A stretch of 64,000 nucleotides of DNA from Prosthecobacter fusiformis (GCF_004364345.1 NZ_SOCA01000001.1:1-64000), one strand, 5' to 3'. Counted from the first letter of the stretch, positions 28,301-37,238 are shown. Notes: a model not told the origin generated them from the sequence alone. Numbers and translations: made by a program.

Positions 28301-30281
28301 GTATGATTATCATCTCGCCGCCAATACGGAGGAATTTGCCCTGCGCGGACTCCAGGCCAATCTGCCCGCTGTCGTGGACAATCCGCTGACCACGGTGGAC
28401 GAAACCTACCCAGCCGCGCCGCCTCCTGACAATGCACTGGACTGGACACGCTGGGGCTCCGTCCCACCTGCTGGCACACCGCCTGCCAACTGGACCTACC
28501 GCCCGATTCCTCCAGGCTTGAACAAGGAATCCTACGACCCGGACCAATTCAACCGTCGCCGTGCTTGGTGGACTGTTGTCAACCGCGCCCAGGACCAGCT
28601 CCGTCAGCGCACGGCCTTCGCCCTTGATCAAATCTACATCGTCTCAGACCGCCTCGGCACAGTGCAGACCCGCACCTATGGCCACAGCCGCTACTATGAC
28701 ATGCTGGCCGACTTTGCCGACAGTGTGCGCAACCAGCAGCCGCCGAATACCACCTACAGCACAGCGACTGGCGCGCCCATCACCATCCGCCACCTGCTGA
28801 AGGACGTGAGCAAGCACCCCATCATGGGCAAATACCTCAGCCATCTGAAAAACCAGAAGGCCACTTATGATGGCAGCGGCAATCAGATCCTCTCTCCGGA
28901 TGAAAACTTCGCCCGTGAAATCATGCAGCTTTTCTCCATCGGCCTGCTTCAGCTTCATCCAGACGGCACCATCATGCTGGGTAGCAACGGCCAGCCCATC
29001 CCGACCTATGACAATGATGACATCAAGGATCTGTCCAAGATCTTTACGGGATGGAGCTTTGCCTACACCACCGGCAGCGCTGCCAACGGCTACCTCCCCA
29101 CAGGCGCTCAGAATAACTTCCTCAGCGGCAGTGAAGGAGCCGAATACTTCCATCCCGGTTATGAGAACCCGATGAAGAACTTCCCTGCCTATCACGATGA
29201 AGGGGAGAAAGTCATCCTCGGCAGCACCCTTCCGGCTTATGGCGGAAGCTCCACCGACAACACTGCCCGCATGAATTATGCTGAGGCTGACCTGGATGCC
29301 GCCATCGGCCTTCTGTTTGACCATGACAACATCGCACCCTTCCTGAGCAAGCAGCTCATCCAGCGTCTGGTCACCAGCAACCCAAGCCGTGGTTATGTCT
29401 ATCGCGTGGCTAACGTGTTTAAAAATAACGGCAGCGGTGTCCGTGGCAGTCTGAAGGATGTGATCCAGGCCATCCTGCTGGATTATGAAGCCCGCACCCT
29501 AACGAATGTGGATCCCCAGGTGGTCAATAGCACCACCTCGGTCAACGTTGGCTTTGGTAAGGTGAAGGAGCCGATCATCCGTTACATCCAGGTCCTGCGC
29601 GCCTTCAATTCCAGGTCGCAGATCAGCATGGCCGGGCTGAATACCAATTATGGTTATCCTTTGACCCAGCTCAACAGCCTGGGCAGCGGTGCCACCAGCT
29701 ACCGCTACAGTGATACCAATGCAGACCTGGGCCAAACACCGAACAACATGCCCAGCGTCTTCAACTGGTATCTGCCGGACTATACCCCCGGTGGCCGTGT
29801 CGCAGCCGCAGGCCTTGTCGCCCCGGAACTGCAGATCATGACGGAAAACCTCGTCGTCCGCACGACGAACTACCACCGCACGATCGATTACAGTTCCATC
29901 GTCGATCCCACAGCAGCACTGCCCGCAGGCCAGTCCACCGGAACACTGCTGGGTGATACTGGTGCCCTGCTGGACAATGTCTTCATAGACCTCGGCCCCA
30001 TCACGACTGCCTACCGCGCAGCCCGCGAAGCTGCCGGTGCCACGGATATCTCCGCGACCACCATCCTGGTGGACCAGTTGGATGCGCTCCTGTGTGCAGG
30101 CTCACTCAAGGCCAAGTATCCCTACGTGGCAGGCGGTAAAGATCCGCGCAGCATCATCATCGACCAGACAGCAGCCACCTTTGTGGACGCACCACCGGTC
30201 AGCCAGGGGAATGCAGGCAACCGCGTCCGCACGGCACTCTACCTGATCACCAACGCCCCTGAGTTCGTCGTCCAGAAATAA
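25338..30281 (+). CDS. Giant secreted DUF1800 protein with six tandem lectin-like repeats
   Basis: A 1647-residue exported protein. After a signal peptide (to about residue 35, AAHAA) come six tandem repeats of about 90-100 residues (about 38-590), each with a ValPro-type PVV strand, a TTSGF or TSFQFQVD strand and a HxAETVHF-like end, resembling H-type lectin beta-sandwiches. A calcium-binding DLDEDGAPDAWE / DTDSD stretch follows, then a Calx-beta-like region (about 640-770), a CHRD-like domain (about 785-910) and DUF1800 (about 930-1640; RFLTQATFG, NFAREIMQLFSIG). DUF1800 function is unknown. The DUF1501 gene follows after 35 bases. The architecture suggests a surface or matrix protein that binds glycans. 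Confidence 0.88.
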   Translation: MANQPPRYQPGLRVFCTWVRNVALAVTLASGAAHAAPANFESRVITTPVQSTGDQWNAVTFTRTFATPPVVIMGPATQTNSEQCLMRVRNVTTTGFEYQIDEWDFKNGYHPAETVHFFALTEGTHVFGTQRWQVGRASAVNRTPVSISLSGFTAAPVVLGQVETTVNSAGVTGKGTKALKTRISSVTTSGFQVKLETQELDTAAISNEGISYVAVSTGTGYLDGKILSAVRTTGGITSTLATVTFPAAHTAPVLIAQTQSATEADAGEVKMASLSTTSVQLRIQEETSLDAETTHVAEDLGYIVLGDMNGELAAKVEVGDVIVTQASATTWTTVTLASSYTNPVVVMGPLSYRSSTSMTVRVRDVTATSFQFQVDRWDHHSTQSHNTAEKLSYVVMESGSYAIGGTRWEAGVKTGVTQAGTTQALATGFPNTPAVFSQVATTADPQAVQSRVSGISSTGFTVELDESEIDATPHAAETVHWIAMTQGTSNFFSTRMRFQAGQGTNIDSSFRTRTFSRVHADPYLFASMQTKADQDPATLRWRYLFADRVDLVAQEDAHPAQYGEGTVNNTHTAETVAFLVVQGAEDLDEDGAPDAWESTVGLSATNGADGGLDTDSDLLTNQQEFHNRLDFVTSSDPSGFTGGVITVSTVTTSGYEVNDTSVSPTSRTNARLRLNRNGGFAPMTINFTLAGTATTDTTRAPASSADYTAWTGATSGTQVTTSIPIAANAQSVDIYIRPVDDGLNEYPEGLRMTAALNGSLYTIGSTTNSVVIINDSMDIPANQKLFLGTFLAQGSAVTTASGFATVILNGPNNKAKISTVFNGLTTPQADIDGSHVHYNGGTIVYGDPDGLPNGPLSEYPWTITDSGGYKAQKIIDALFRKSAGELLYVNVHTTRYSSGEIKAELQRVVGTGPFIEPAAPGTLENFTTDEQVRRDCARFLTQATFGASQADVDALYTSIGGDKKLATNRIAAYTTWITNQWALPQTTLYDYHLAANTEEFALRGLQANLPAVVDNPLTTVDETYPAAPPPDNALDWTRWGSVPPAGTPPANWTYRPIPPGLNKESYDPDQFNRRRAWWTVVNRAQDQLRQRTAFALDQIYIVSDRLGTVQTRTYGHSRYYDMLADFADSVRNQQPPNTTYSTATGAPITIRHLLKDVSKHPIMGKYLSHLKNQKATYDGSGNQILSPDENFAREIMQLFSIGLLQLHPDGTIMLGSNGQPIPTYDNDDIKDLSKIFTGWSFAYTTGSAANGYLPTGAQNNFLSGSEGAEYFHPGYENPMKNFPAYHDEGEKVILGSTLPAYGGSSTDNTARMNYAEADLDAAIGLLFDHDNIAPFLSKQLIQRLVTSNPSRGYVYRVANVFKNNGSGVRGSLKDVIQAILLDYEARTLTNVDPQVVNSTTSVNVGFGKVKEPIIRYIQVLRAFNSRSQISMAGLNTNYGYPLTQLNSLGSGATSYRYSDTNADLGQTPNNMPSVFNWYLPDYTPGGRVAAAGLVAPELQIMTENLVVRTTNYHRTIDYSSIVDPTAALPAGQSTGTLLGDTGALLDNVFIDLGPITTAYRAAREAAGATDISATTILVDQLDALLCAGSLKAKYPYVAGGKDPRSIIIDQTAATFVDAPPVSQGNAGNRVRTALYLITNAPEFVVQK

Positions 30282-30316
30282 TCCGCCACGATTCGAAACC
30301 ACTTCACTTGAACTTT

Positions 30317-31957
30317 ATGAAAAATCGCAAGCATCAAGACCACTTCGATACCCGGCGGAATTTCCTCTGCCGCTCCGCCTGCGCCGGCCTTGGCGTGACC
30401 TCCGTCGTCAATACTCTGGCGCATTTGCGCCTCGTCCAGAGCGCCATCGCCCAGAGTGCCCCCACGGATTATAAAGCCATCGTCTGCCTTTTCCTCAATG
30501 GCGGCAATGACTCCAACAACATGCTGGTGCCCCTGGATGGCGTCGCGCGAACCAATTATGATTCCGCACGTCCATCCACCCACCCCATTCACATCAGCCC
30601 TACGGCGGCGCTGCCCCTCACGGCCCCGGCGGGCGGTTTTGGCCAGTCCAATGCCACCGGCTTTGGTGTGCATCCCAGCATGACCAATACCCAGAGCCTG
30701 TTTAACAGCGGGGATCTGGCATTCGTTGCCAACATCGGCACCCTGGTGGAGCCTATCACCCGGGCCGAATATGTGGCCTCACCCCGTGTCATCCCGGTTC
30801 CTCCGCAGCTCTTTTCGCATAGCGACCAGCAGCTTCAATGGCAGAGCAGTCTGCCGGACAAGCCCTTCCAAAACGGCTGGGGTGGACGGGCAGCCGAGCT
30901 GCTCAACAACGTCGCCAATCCGGACAGCAAGGTCTCGATGAATATCTCCATCGCAGGTCAAAATTCCTTCCAGGTAGGCAGTTCAGTCGTCCAGTATGCG
31001 GTCGGCACAAGCGGTGTCGTCGGCCTCTCAGGTTACAATAAAAGCTCAGGTGCCTACTTTGGTACGGGGACTTACGGACATGCGGCCAACTATTCCGTCA
31101 ACCCTGTCGCCTATGCGCCCAACGATCCGGGCCGCACCCTGCAGGCGCTCGATACCATCACCAAACTGACACGCATGCAGTTAGGCGAAACCGAGAGCCA
31201 CTACCAGCATCATCTGGAGGAGGGGTACAATGATGTGATGAAGCGGGCACGGGACAATGAGGCGCTCGTCGGCTCCTCCCTCAGTGCCGCCACCACTGCC
31301 ATTGACAACGCCTTTGCCGCCGCTTTTCCCGGAGTCACCACGCTGCCGGACATCGCCAACCAGATGAAGATGGTGGCCCGCCTCATCCAGGGCCGATCCT
31401 CCCTGGAAAACAACCGCCAGATCTTCTTCGTCAGCATGGGCGGTTATGACACCCATCAAAACCAGGAGGCTGACCATGCCACCCTCATGGGCAATTTGGA
31501 CAAGGCACTCAAAGGTTTCAAAAGCGCCGTGGATGCCATCACGACCGCTGAAGGAACCGGAAACCTGTGGAACGATACCATGGTCTTCACCCAGTCCGAC
31601 TTCACCCGCACCCTGCAACCCAACGGTGGCGTCGCAGCTTCCGGCACAGACCATGGCTGGGGCGGTCACCACATCGTCATGGGCGGCTCCATCATCGGCA
31701 AGAAAATCTATGGCAGCTTCCCCGACCTCGCCCGTGCTACCGGCCAGGATGTGGATAGCAACCGTGGACGCTGGATTCCCGGCCATTCGGTGGACCAATA
31801 CTCCTCCGTCATCGCCAAATGGTTCATGAGCCAGGGCACCAGCTACATCCCCGGCATCACTGGAGCGAACATCAACGACATCTTCCCCAACCTCGGAAGG
31901 TTCCAGAACTCACTCACCATCCCGAGCGAGCTCGGTTTCGTTGACTTCACTGTGTAA
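30317..31957 (+). CDS. DUF1501 protein, Tat-exported, partner of the DUF1800 gene
   Basis: A 546-residue protein starting MKNRKHQDHFDTRRNFLCRS, where RRNFL begins a Tat signal. VCLFLNGGNDSNNMLVP (about residue 55), FVSMGGYDTHQNQ and SDFTRTLQPN...GTDHGWGGH are the DUF1501 signatures of the DUF1800-linked subgroup. The ATG at 30317 is preferred to a TTG nine bases earlier. DUF1800-DUF1501 gene pairs are widespread in Gram-negative bacteria and both products are exported; no biochemical role is established. A strong terminator follows 18 bases after the stop. Confidence 0.92.
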   Translation: MKNRKHQDHFDTRRNFLCRSACAGLGVTSVVNTLAHLRLVQSAIAQSAPTDYKAIVCLFLNGGNDSNNMLVPLDGVARTNYDSARPSTHPIHISPTAALPLTAPAGGFGQSNATGFGVHPSMTNTQSLFNSGDLAFVANIGTLVEPITRAEYVASPRVIPVPPQLFSHSDQQLQWQSSLPDKPFQNGWGGRAAELLNNVANPDSKVSMNISIAGQNSFQVGSSVVQYAVGTSGVVGLSGYNKSSGAYFGTGTYGHAANYSVNPVAYAPNDPGRTLQALDTITKLTRMQLGETESHYQHHLEEGYNDVMKRARDNEALVGSSLSAATTAIDNAFAAAFPGVTTLPDIANQMKMVARLIQGRSSLENNRQIFFVSMGGYDTHQNQEADHATLMGNLDKALKGFKSAVDAITTAEGTGNLWNDTMVFTQSDFTRTLQPNGGVAASGTDHGWGGHHIVMGGSIIGKKIYGSFPDLARATGQDVDSNRGRWIPGHSVDQYSSVIAKWFMSQGTSYIPGITGANINDIFPNLGRFQNSLTIPSELGFVDFTV

Positions 31958-31974
31958 AACAGCCCGTCCGTTTT

Positions 31975-32009
31975 GCGCCCGCGCTTTTAAACAAAGCGCG
32001 GGCGCTTTT
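31975..32009 (+). terminator. Intrinsic terminator after the DUF1800-DUF1501 operon
   Basis: GCGCCCGCGCTTT (31975-31987) and AAAGCGCGGGCGC (31993-32005) make a perfect 13-bp stem with a 5-base loop, followed by TTTT. Confidence 0.93.
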
Positions 32010-32050
32010 CCCTTGATCCTCCATTCCACTCATCCAACAGCCCGCCAAAA

Positions 32051-32080
32051 ACTGAGCACTGAGCACTGAGCACTGAGCAC
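32051..32080. repeat. ACTGAGC heptanucleotide array
   Basis: Four exact copies of ACTGAGC plus AC, 53 bases before the ATG at 32134. The same unit occurs 3.6 times at 44225-44249 and in degenerate inverted form at 13811. Confidence 0.95.
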
Positions 32081-32133
32081 ACGCCCCCTGTCCCGCGCGA
32101 CTTCGGGATGAGCCCTGATATCCCCCTCCTCCC

Positions 32134-32793
32134 ATGAAACCCCTCCGCCATTTCGGTTTCGCTTTTCTTCTGGTGTCCATTCTCGCCATCGCCTGGTGGC
32201 TGGCAGGCCAGCCTCAAGCCACCCCTTCCCCCGACCGTCTCACGGACCGCGCCAGCACCGAAGGCCCCATCGAACCCGCCTTCTGCGGCCCACTCCGCCC
32301 GCCGATGCCGCCACCTCCCATGGACAGCCCCTTCGGCATCCATCTCTATGCCACCACAGCCAAAGGCATCATTCATCCGCTGCCGGTCATGGAGATCGTG
32401 GACGCCCTGCCTGCTCCTGAAGGCACCCCCAGCCCCAAGATCACCCACAATTCCGCCATCCCCAAAAACGAAACCCTCTATGATGACGTCCAGACCGTCA
32501 CCATCCTGCTGGAAGAATTCCGCCGCGCCTTCGGGGCCATGCCCACCGGGGAGCTTAACGATGAAATCGTCCGCCGCCTCCAGGGAGAAAACCCCAAAGG
32601 CATCGCCGTGCTGCCCAAGACCCACCCCTCCATCAGCCCTGAGGGTGAGCTCCTGGACCGCTACGGCACGCCTTACCGCTTCCACCCCGAAAGCGCCTGG
32701 CAAACGACCATCCGCTCCGCAGGCCCCGACAAAGAGATGTGGACCTCAGACGACCAGCTCAGTGAAGGCGAATCCGGTGTCTTGCAGCTTTGA
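32134..32793 (+). CDS. Membrane-anchored hypothetical protein with GspG-like C-terminus
   Basis: A 219-residue protein with one N-terminal hydrophobic helix (about 9-25), a proline-rich segment (RPPMPPPPMDSP) and a C-terminal region LLDRYGTPYRFHP...AGPDKEMWTSDDQL. That last pattern is the one seen at the end of type II secretion pseudopilins (GspG), where it binds calcium, but the prepilin cleavage motif is missing here. I cannot assign a role. No partner secretion genes are near. It is convergent with the following membrane-protein gene. Confidence 0.75.
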   Translation: MKPLRHFGFAFLLVSILAIAWWLAGQPQATPSPDRLTDRASTEGPIEPAFCGPLRPPMPPPPMDSPFGIHLYATTAKGIIHPLPVMEIVDALPAPEGTPSPKITHNSAIPKNETLYDDVQTVTILLEEFRRAFGAMPTGELNDEIVRRLQGENPKGIAVLPKTHPSISPEGELLDRYGTPYRFHPESAWQTTIRSAGPDKEMWTSDDQLSEGESGVLQL

Positions 32794-32840
32794 AAACATC
32801 AGGATAAATCATGTGTTTTCTGGAAGCCTTTTCCCATAAC

Positions 32841-33227
32841 TCACCAACTATCCGTATCCCTGACACTGACCCAAATTAGCCGCACCCACAAAGCCAGGAG
32901 TACCAGTCCCGGACCCGCCAGCATCCATCCTCCATGATTCCAACTCTTGAGTGCCGGCCACCAGAAATACCCGCCCATGACATTCAGTAGCGCTCCGCAA
33001 ATGAGGAGCGATACAGGCTCCTGCAGCCGCCTAAAGCAGTAGATAGATCCCAGGAAGAATCCGTTGCCAGCGAGGATAAATTTCAAAAAATCGGCTTTTT
33101 TTCCCGCTTCCCACCCCAAACCCCACATGAGGGCAATCGCACTGAGCCATAAGAAAGGCATCCATGCGACCACAAAGGCAAAGCAGCCGACCGACCGAAG
33201 AGAGGAATGAGGAAGATCCGAAGACAT
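32841..33227 (-). CDS. Small four-helix membrane protein of unknown function
   Basis: A 128-residue protein with about four hydrophobic helices (around residues 12-35, 48-62, 72-92 and 98-118), rich in Trp and Gly. No family motif was recognised. It is divergent from the ATP-grasp gene, with 277 bases between their starts, and its end is 47 bases from the convergent gene. The upstream frame also has in-frame starts further out, so the N-terminus is uncertain. Confidence 0.6.
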   Translation of the reverse strand: MSSDLPHSSLRSVGCFAFVVAWMPFLWLSAIALMWGLGWEAGKKADFLKFILAGNGFFLGSIYCFRRLQEPVSLLICGALLNVMGGYFWWPALKSWNHGGWMLAGPGLVLLALWVRLIWVSVRDTDSW

Positions 33228-33415
33228 AACACTCGATCATGCGCATTCTTTCCCGTCAAAGGATCACTCATCTCTAGACACGCCTGATCAGGGAAAATTA
33301 GGGCGGCCTGGGCAATGCTGTCCGCCTCTGTATCCTGTTTGGCTTAGATTTACGGCTTCCCTCCTTCCCTTTCTTGTGATTGCCTGAGCCATGCTACGAA
33401 TATTGGCTTTCTTTA

Positions 33416-33429
33416 AACTCGAGCGAGTT
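33416..33429. promoter_or_regulatory. Inverted repeat upstream of the ATP-grasp operon
   Basis: AACTCG-AG-CGAGTT is a perfect 14-bp dyad 75 bases before the ATG at 33505, within the divergent region between 33227 and 33505. It is a plausible operator. Confidence 0.45.
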
Positions 33430-33504
33430 CACGGATGACCAGTCAAACTTGGCCCCACTCTTGCTAATTTATTTTTCAGCCAACCAAATCAGGCTACAAC
33501 CACC

Positions 33505-34962
33505 ATGCTTTTCGACAACTACCAGCCGGAGAACTTCTTCGATGAGATGTTCACTGCCGACGGCACCACCCGTCCGCACTACCGCAGCGTCGCCGCCGCG
33601 CTCAACGATGTGGATCCCATCGAATTCCGCAACAAGCAGACGGCTGTCGAAGCCTCCTTCATGCGCGGCGGTGTGACCTTCACGGTGTATAGCGACTCCC
33701 AGGGTACGGAACGCATCTTCCCCTTCGACTGCGTGCCGCGCGTCATTTCGGCCGAGGAATGGGAAGTGGTCGAAAAAGGCCTCATCCAGCGGCTGACGGC
33801 GCTGAATCTCTTCCTGCATGACATCTACCATGATCAAAAGATCATCAAAGACCGCGTCATCCCGCCGCAATATGTGCTCAGCGCCAAGCATTTCCGCCGC
33901 GAGTTCATGCACTTCGAAGTGCCAAAGGACATCTATGTCCATATCTGCGGCTCGGACCTCATTCGCGACAAAAACGGCCAGTACCTCGTCCTGGAGGACA
34001 ACCTGCGATGCCCATCAGGTGCCAGTTACATGCTGGAAAACCGCGCCGCACTGAAGCGCACTTTCCCGGAGCTTTTCAAAGCCAGCGGCGTCCATTCCGT
34101 CTCCAATTACCCCGCTGAACTGCTGAAAGTGATGCAGTATTGCGCCCCGGCGAATTTCCGGGCCAATGATGCGCCCAACTGCGTCCTCCTCACCCCCGGT
34201 GTCTTCAACAGCGCCTACTTTGAGCACGCTTTCCTGGCCCGTCAGATGGGCATCCCCATCGTCGAGGGCCGAGATCTCGTCGTCCGCGATTTCAAAGTTT
34301 ACATGCGCACCACCGCAGGGTTGGTGAAGGTGGACGTCATCTACCGTCGCATTGACGATGATTTCCTGGACCCTTCCGTCTTCCGGGCAGATTCCCTTCT
34401 CGGCGTCCCTGGTCTCGTCAATGCCTACCGTGCAGGCAATGTCAGCTTGGCCAACAGCATCGGCACCGGCGTGGCAGATGACAAGGTCGTTTACTACTTC
34501 GTCCCTCACATGATCAAGTACTACCTGGGAGAGGACCCGATCCTTCCGAACGTGGATACTTACCTCGCCTCCGAGCCGGCCGATTGCTCCCACATCCTGG
34601 CCAACCTGGACAAACTCGTCGTCAAGTCTGCCAACGAAGCTGGCGGATACGGCATGCTCATGGGACCCTGGGCCTCCAAGGCCGAGATCGAAGAATTCCG
34701 CAAGATGATTGAGGACAATCCGAGAAACTTCATCGCCCAGGATCCGATCTCTCTCAGCCGTCACCCCACCTGGACGGAAGAAAGCGGCTTCGAAGGCCGC
34801 CACATTGACCTGCGCCCCTACATTCTTTACGGGGAAAAAATCGTCGTCACGCCTGGCGGACTTACCCGCGTGGCCTTGAAAAAAGGCTCCCTCGTCGTCA
34901 ACAGCTCCCAGGGCGGTGGCTCCAAGGATACTTGGGTATTGCGGAATTCGGTTCCAGAATGA
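33505..34962 (+). CDS. Circularly permuted ATP-grasp protein (type 2)
   Basis: A 485-residue protein of the circularly permuted ATP-grasp family (DUF404/DUF407, COG2308). Conserved phrases include [16 protein letters not shown] near the N-terminus, [16 protein letters not shown] (about residue 160), [11 protein letters not shown]-like VEGRDLVV (about 253), [11 protein letters not shown], and a C-terminal [17 protein letters not shown] (about 373). ATP-grasp enzymes make amide bonds through an acyl-phosphate, and comparative-genomic work predicts this family makes or modifies small peptides. It heads a three-gene unit with alpha-E and transglutaminase genes, the usual association. Substrate is unknown. 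Confidence 0.93.
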   Translation: MLFDNYQPENFFDEMFTADGTTRPHYRSVAAALNDVDPIEFRNKQTAVEASFMRGGVTFTVYSDSQGTERIFPFDCVPRVISAEEWEVVEKGLIQRLTALNLFLHDIYHDQKIIKDRVIPPQYVLSAKHFRREFMHFEVPKDIYVHICGSDLIRDKNGQYLVLEDNLRCPSGASYMLENRAALKRTFPELFKASGVHSVSNYPAELLKVMQYCAPANFRANDAPNCVLLTPGVFNSAYFEHAFLARQMGIPIVEGRDLVVRDFKVYMRTTAGLVKVDVIYRRIDDDFLDPSVFRADSLLGVPGLVNAYRAGNVSLANSIGTGVADDKVVYYFVPHMIKYYLGEDPILPNVDTYLASEPADCSHILANLDKLVVKSANEAGGYGMLMGPWASKAEIEEFRKMIEDNPRNFIAQDPISLSRHPTWTEESGFEGRHIDLRPYILYGEKIVVTPGGLTRVALKKGSLVVNSSQGGGSKDTWVLRNSVPE

Positions 34963-34985
34963 GACATGAAATTGGATTAACAAAA

Positions 34986-35020
34986 TCTCAGTTCTCAAAT
35001 TTCTAATCTCAAACTTTCCC
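34986..35020. repeat. Heptanucleotide array abutting the alpha-E gene start
   Basis: Five 7-nt blocks in phase: TCTCAGT, TCTCAAA, TTTCTAA, TCTCAAA, CTTTCCC. It ends eight bases before the ATG at 35029, where a ribosome site would be expected. Confidence 0.6.
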
Positions 35021-35028
35021 CCTTCCTC

Positions 35029-36102
35029 ATGTCCAAGTCTCCCCCGACCCAAGAAGAAGTCGCCCGCCACAAGCAGACCAACGTCATGCTCTCCCGCGTG
35101 GCCGGCAGTCTTTACTGGATGAGCCGCTATCTTGAACGTGCCGAAAATTTGGCCCGTCTCATGGATGTCAACTTGCAGATCCTGCTCGATTTCGGCCAGG
35201 TATCCGATGACACCCTCAAAGAGCATTGGCTCCCCATCCTCCGCTCCACCGGTGATGAAGACCTCTTCTTCGAGCTATACGAAGTCGCGGATAGCGAAAG
35301 CGTCATGGAGTTCCTCACCTTCCGTCTGGAAAATCCGAACTCACTCCTCACCTGCATTTCCAATGCCCGTGAAAACGGCCGTCAGGTGCGTGACCAGATC
35401 TCCAGTGAGATGTGGGAGGTGCTCAACGACGCCTATCACTACCTCAAGGCTGCTGATGCAGCGAAACTATGGGATGGCGGAGCCAGTGCCTTCTTCGACC
35501 AGATCAAGTGCTATTCCCACCTCTTCCAGGGCATCACCGTTTCCACCTTCTCTCGCAACGAAGGATTCGAATTCATCCAGTTCGGCAAATACCTGGAACG
35601 GGCGGATAAAATGACCCGCCTGCTGGACATGAAGTATCATATTCTTCTGCCCAAAGTTACCGATGTGGGCGGTGCCGTGGATGCCGCCCAATGGCAGGCC
35701 GTCCTCCGCTCCGCCAGCGCGGTGGAGCCCTACCGCCGGTTCTACGTCGCGGACATCCTCTTCTCCAAGGTCATTGAGTTCCTCATCTTCGAGGATACCT
35801 TCCCACGCTCCCTCATGTTCTGCCTGGAGCAGATGGATGATTTTGCCCACCTCATCGCAGGCACCCCCGCTGGCGAGTACCGCAGTGATGGAGAGCGCCG
35901 TTTCGGCAAATTCCTCAACAACCTTCACTTTACCACGGCCAAGGACATCATCGGCCGCGGTCTGCATGAATTCTTATTCGAAGTGCAGACGGAGATCAGT
36001 GCCTTTGGCGGCCACCTTTACGATACCTTCATGTACCATCCGCCCGTGGACATGCAGGCAGAAATCCGCTTTCACCAGCAGCAGGAGCAGCAACAGCAGT
36101 AA
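35029..36102 (+). CDS. Alpha-E domain protein (DUF403)
   Basis: A 357-residue all-helical protein of the alpha-E family (COG2307). The start region MLSRVAGSLYWMSRYLERAENLARL is the family hallmark, and a second FIQFGKYLERADKMTRLLD repeat lies near residue 185. The family is always linked to circularly permuted ATP-grasp proteins and transglutaminases, and is predicted to assist the ligase; no structure-function work defines the reaction. It lies 66 bases after the ATP-grasp gene. The C-terminus is a run of glutamine and glutamate residues. Confidence 0.93.
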   Translation: MSKSPPTQEEVARHKQTNVMLSRVAGSLYWMSRYLERAENLARLMDVNLQILLDFGQVSDDTLKEHWLPILRSTGDEDLFFELYEVADSESVMEFLTFRLENPNSLLTCISNARENGRQVRDQISSEMWEVLNDAYHYLKAADAAKLWDGGASAFFDQIKCYSHLFQGITVSTFSRNEGFEFIQFGKYLERADKMTRLLDMKYHILLPKVTDVGGAVDAAQWQAVLRSASAVEPYRRFYVADILFSKVIEFLIFEDTFPRSLMFCLEQMDDFAHLIAGTPAGEYRSDGERRFGKFLNNLHFTTAKDIIGRGLHEFLFEVQTEISAFGGHLYDTFMYHPPVDMQAEIRFHQQQEQQQQ

Positions 36103-36220
36103 CGGCAATCTCAGTGAGGCTCCCCTCGTGCCACTGGGCAAATGCATACGTGGACTTGACCTTTCCACGCATCTGCCTACCCAGCCTACCGCCCACTGAC
36201 GAAACCGACCCTTCCGCCTG

Positions 36221-37105
36221 ATGGATTTTCCCCCGCCCTCCGCCGCCGCTCCCGTGCCAGGCATGCGCCTCCGCGTGCGCCACCTCACGCGTTTTCACTA
36301 CGATGGACCGGTGCTGGACAGCTTTAACGATGCCCGTCTTTGCCCCGTCTCGGATCCCCTTCAGCGTTGTTCCACCTTTGACCTGAGGCTGGATCCCCAA
36401 GTCCCCGTCCATACCCATCACGATTTTTATCTGAACCGTGTGGACCACTTCGAGCTCCATCAGCCGCATGAGACCCTGGAGATCGAATCCAACTCCATCG
36501 TCGAAACCCGGCCTGATACTCGCGGGCTTCCCCCCTCCGGTCTCACTCTGGATTCCCTCCATGGTCCTGGAGTGAATGAGAATTATTTCGACTTCCTCGC
36601 CGAATCCAAGTTCATCTCCCAAAACGTCACCATCTGGCGGGAAGCCGTGGACGTCATCGGCCAGAGCGTCAGCGACCTCTGGGCGGATTCCCTCCGCCTG
36701 GGCCAGCATGTGCATTCCATGTTCGCCTATGACCCGGACTGGACTCATGTGCATACCAATGCGGCGGAGGCAATCAAAGACCGACGGGGCGTGTGCCAGG
36801 ATTATGCCCATGTCATGATCGCCCTCTGCCGCAGCCAGGGCATCCCCGCCCGCTACGTCAGCGGCTATTTTTACAACGGTAAAACCGGCACGGAAAACGA
36901 GGCCTCCCATGCCTGGATGGAGGTCTTCCTTCCCGGTTACGGCTGGAAAGCCTGGGACCCCACCCATGGTCGCGAAGCCGATGCCCGCTACATCAAGCTG
37001 GCCATCGGCCGGGATTACGACGATGCCAAACCCGTCTCCGGCCGCTTCCGTGGCAAGGGCAAGCAGCACATGGATGTCCACGTGCAGATCCGTCTTGCCG
37101 ACTGA
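36221..37105 (+). CDS. Transglutaminase-like protease/peptidase
   Basis: A 294-residue cytoplasmic protein with an N-terminal beta domain (RLRVRHLTRFHYDGPV) and a papain-like transglutaminase core. The catalytic triad is visible: Cys in GVCQDYAH (about residue 191), His in ASHAWMEVF (about 229) and Asp in WDPTHG (about 246). In this gene neighbourhood the family is proposed to hydrolyse or transfer peptide amides made by the ATP-grasp enzyme. The family usually begins at MRLRVRHL, so the ATG at 36263 is an alternative start; the extra 14 residues are Pro/Ala-rich. The Anbu proteasome-like gene that often completes the cluster is absent here. Confidence 0.92.
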   Translation: MDFPPPSAAAPVPGMRLRVRHLTRFHYDGPVLDSFNDARLCPVSDPLQRCSTFDLRLDPQVPVHTHHDFYLNRVDHFELHQPHETLEIESNSIVETRPDTRGLPPSGLTLDSLHGPGVNENYFDFLAESKFISQNVTIWREAVDVIGQSVSDLWADSLRLGQHVHSMFAYDPDWTHVHTNAAEAIKDRRGVCQDYAHVMIALCRSQGIPARYVSGYFYNGKTGTENEASHAWMEVFLPGYGWKAWDPTHGREADARYIKLAIGRDYDDAKPVSGRFRGKGKQHMDVHVQIRLAD

Positions 37106-37238
37106 CCGGCTGCGCGGGTATCTCGTTTATAATCCGGCGCGATCTCCCCTAGAGACGCCCTCGTATCTTTGCGCCCTCATCGGAATTCAAAGTCCGCCAG
37201 CCCGCTGCCACGCGAATTAGGTGCACCCCTATTCGCGC

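Noticed and set aside
36221-37105. Anbu proteasome-like gene next to the ATP-grasp cluster
   Set aside because: I looked for it on both sides (33228-33504 and 37106-38719) and found only the PPOX and beta-lactamase genes.
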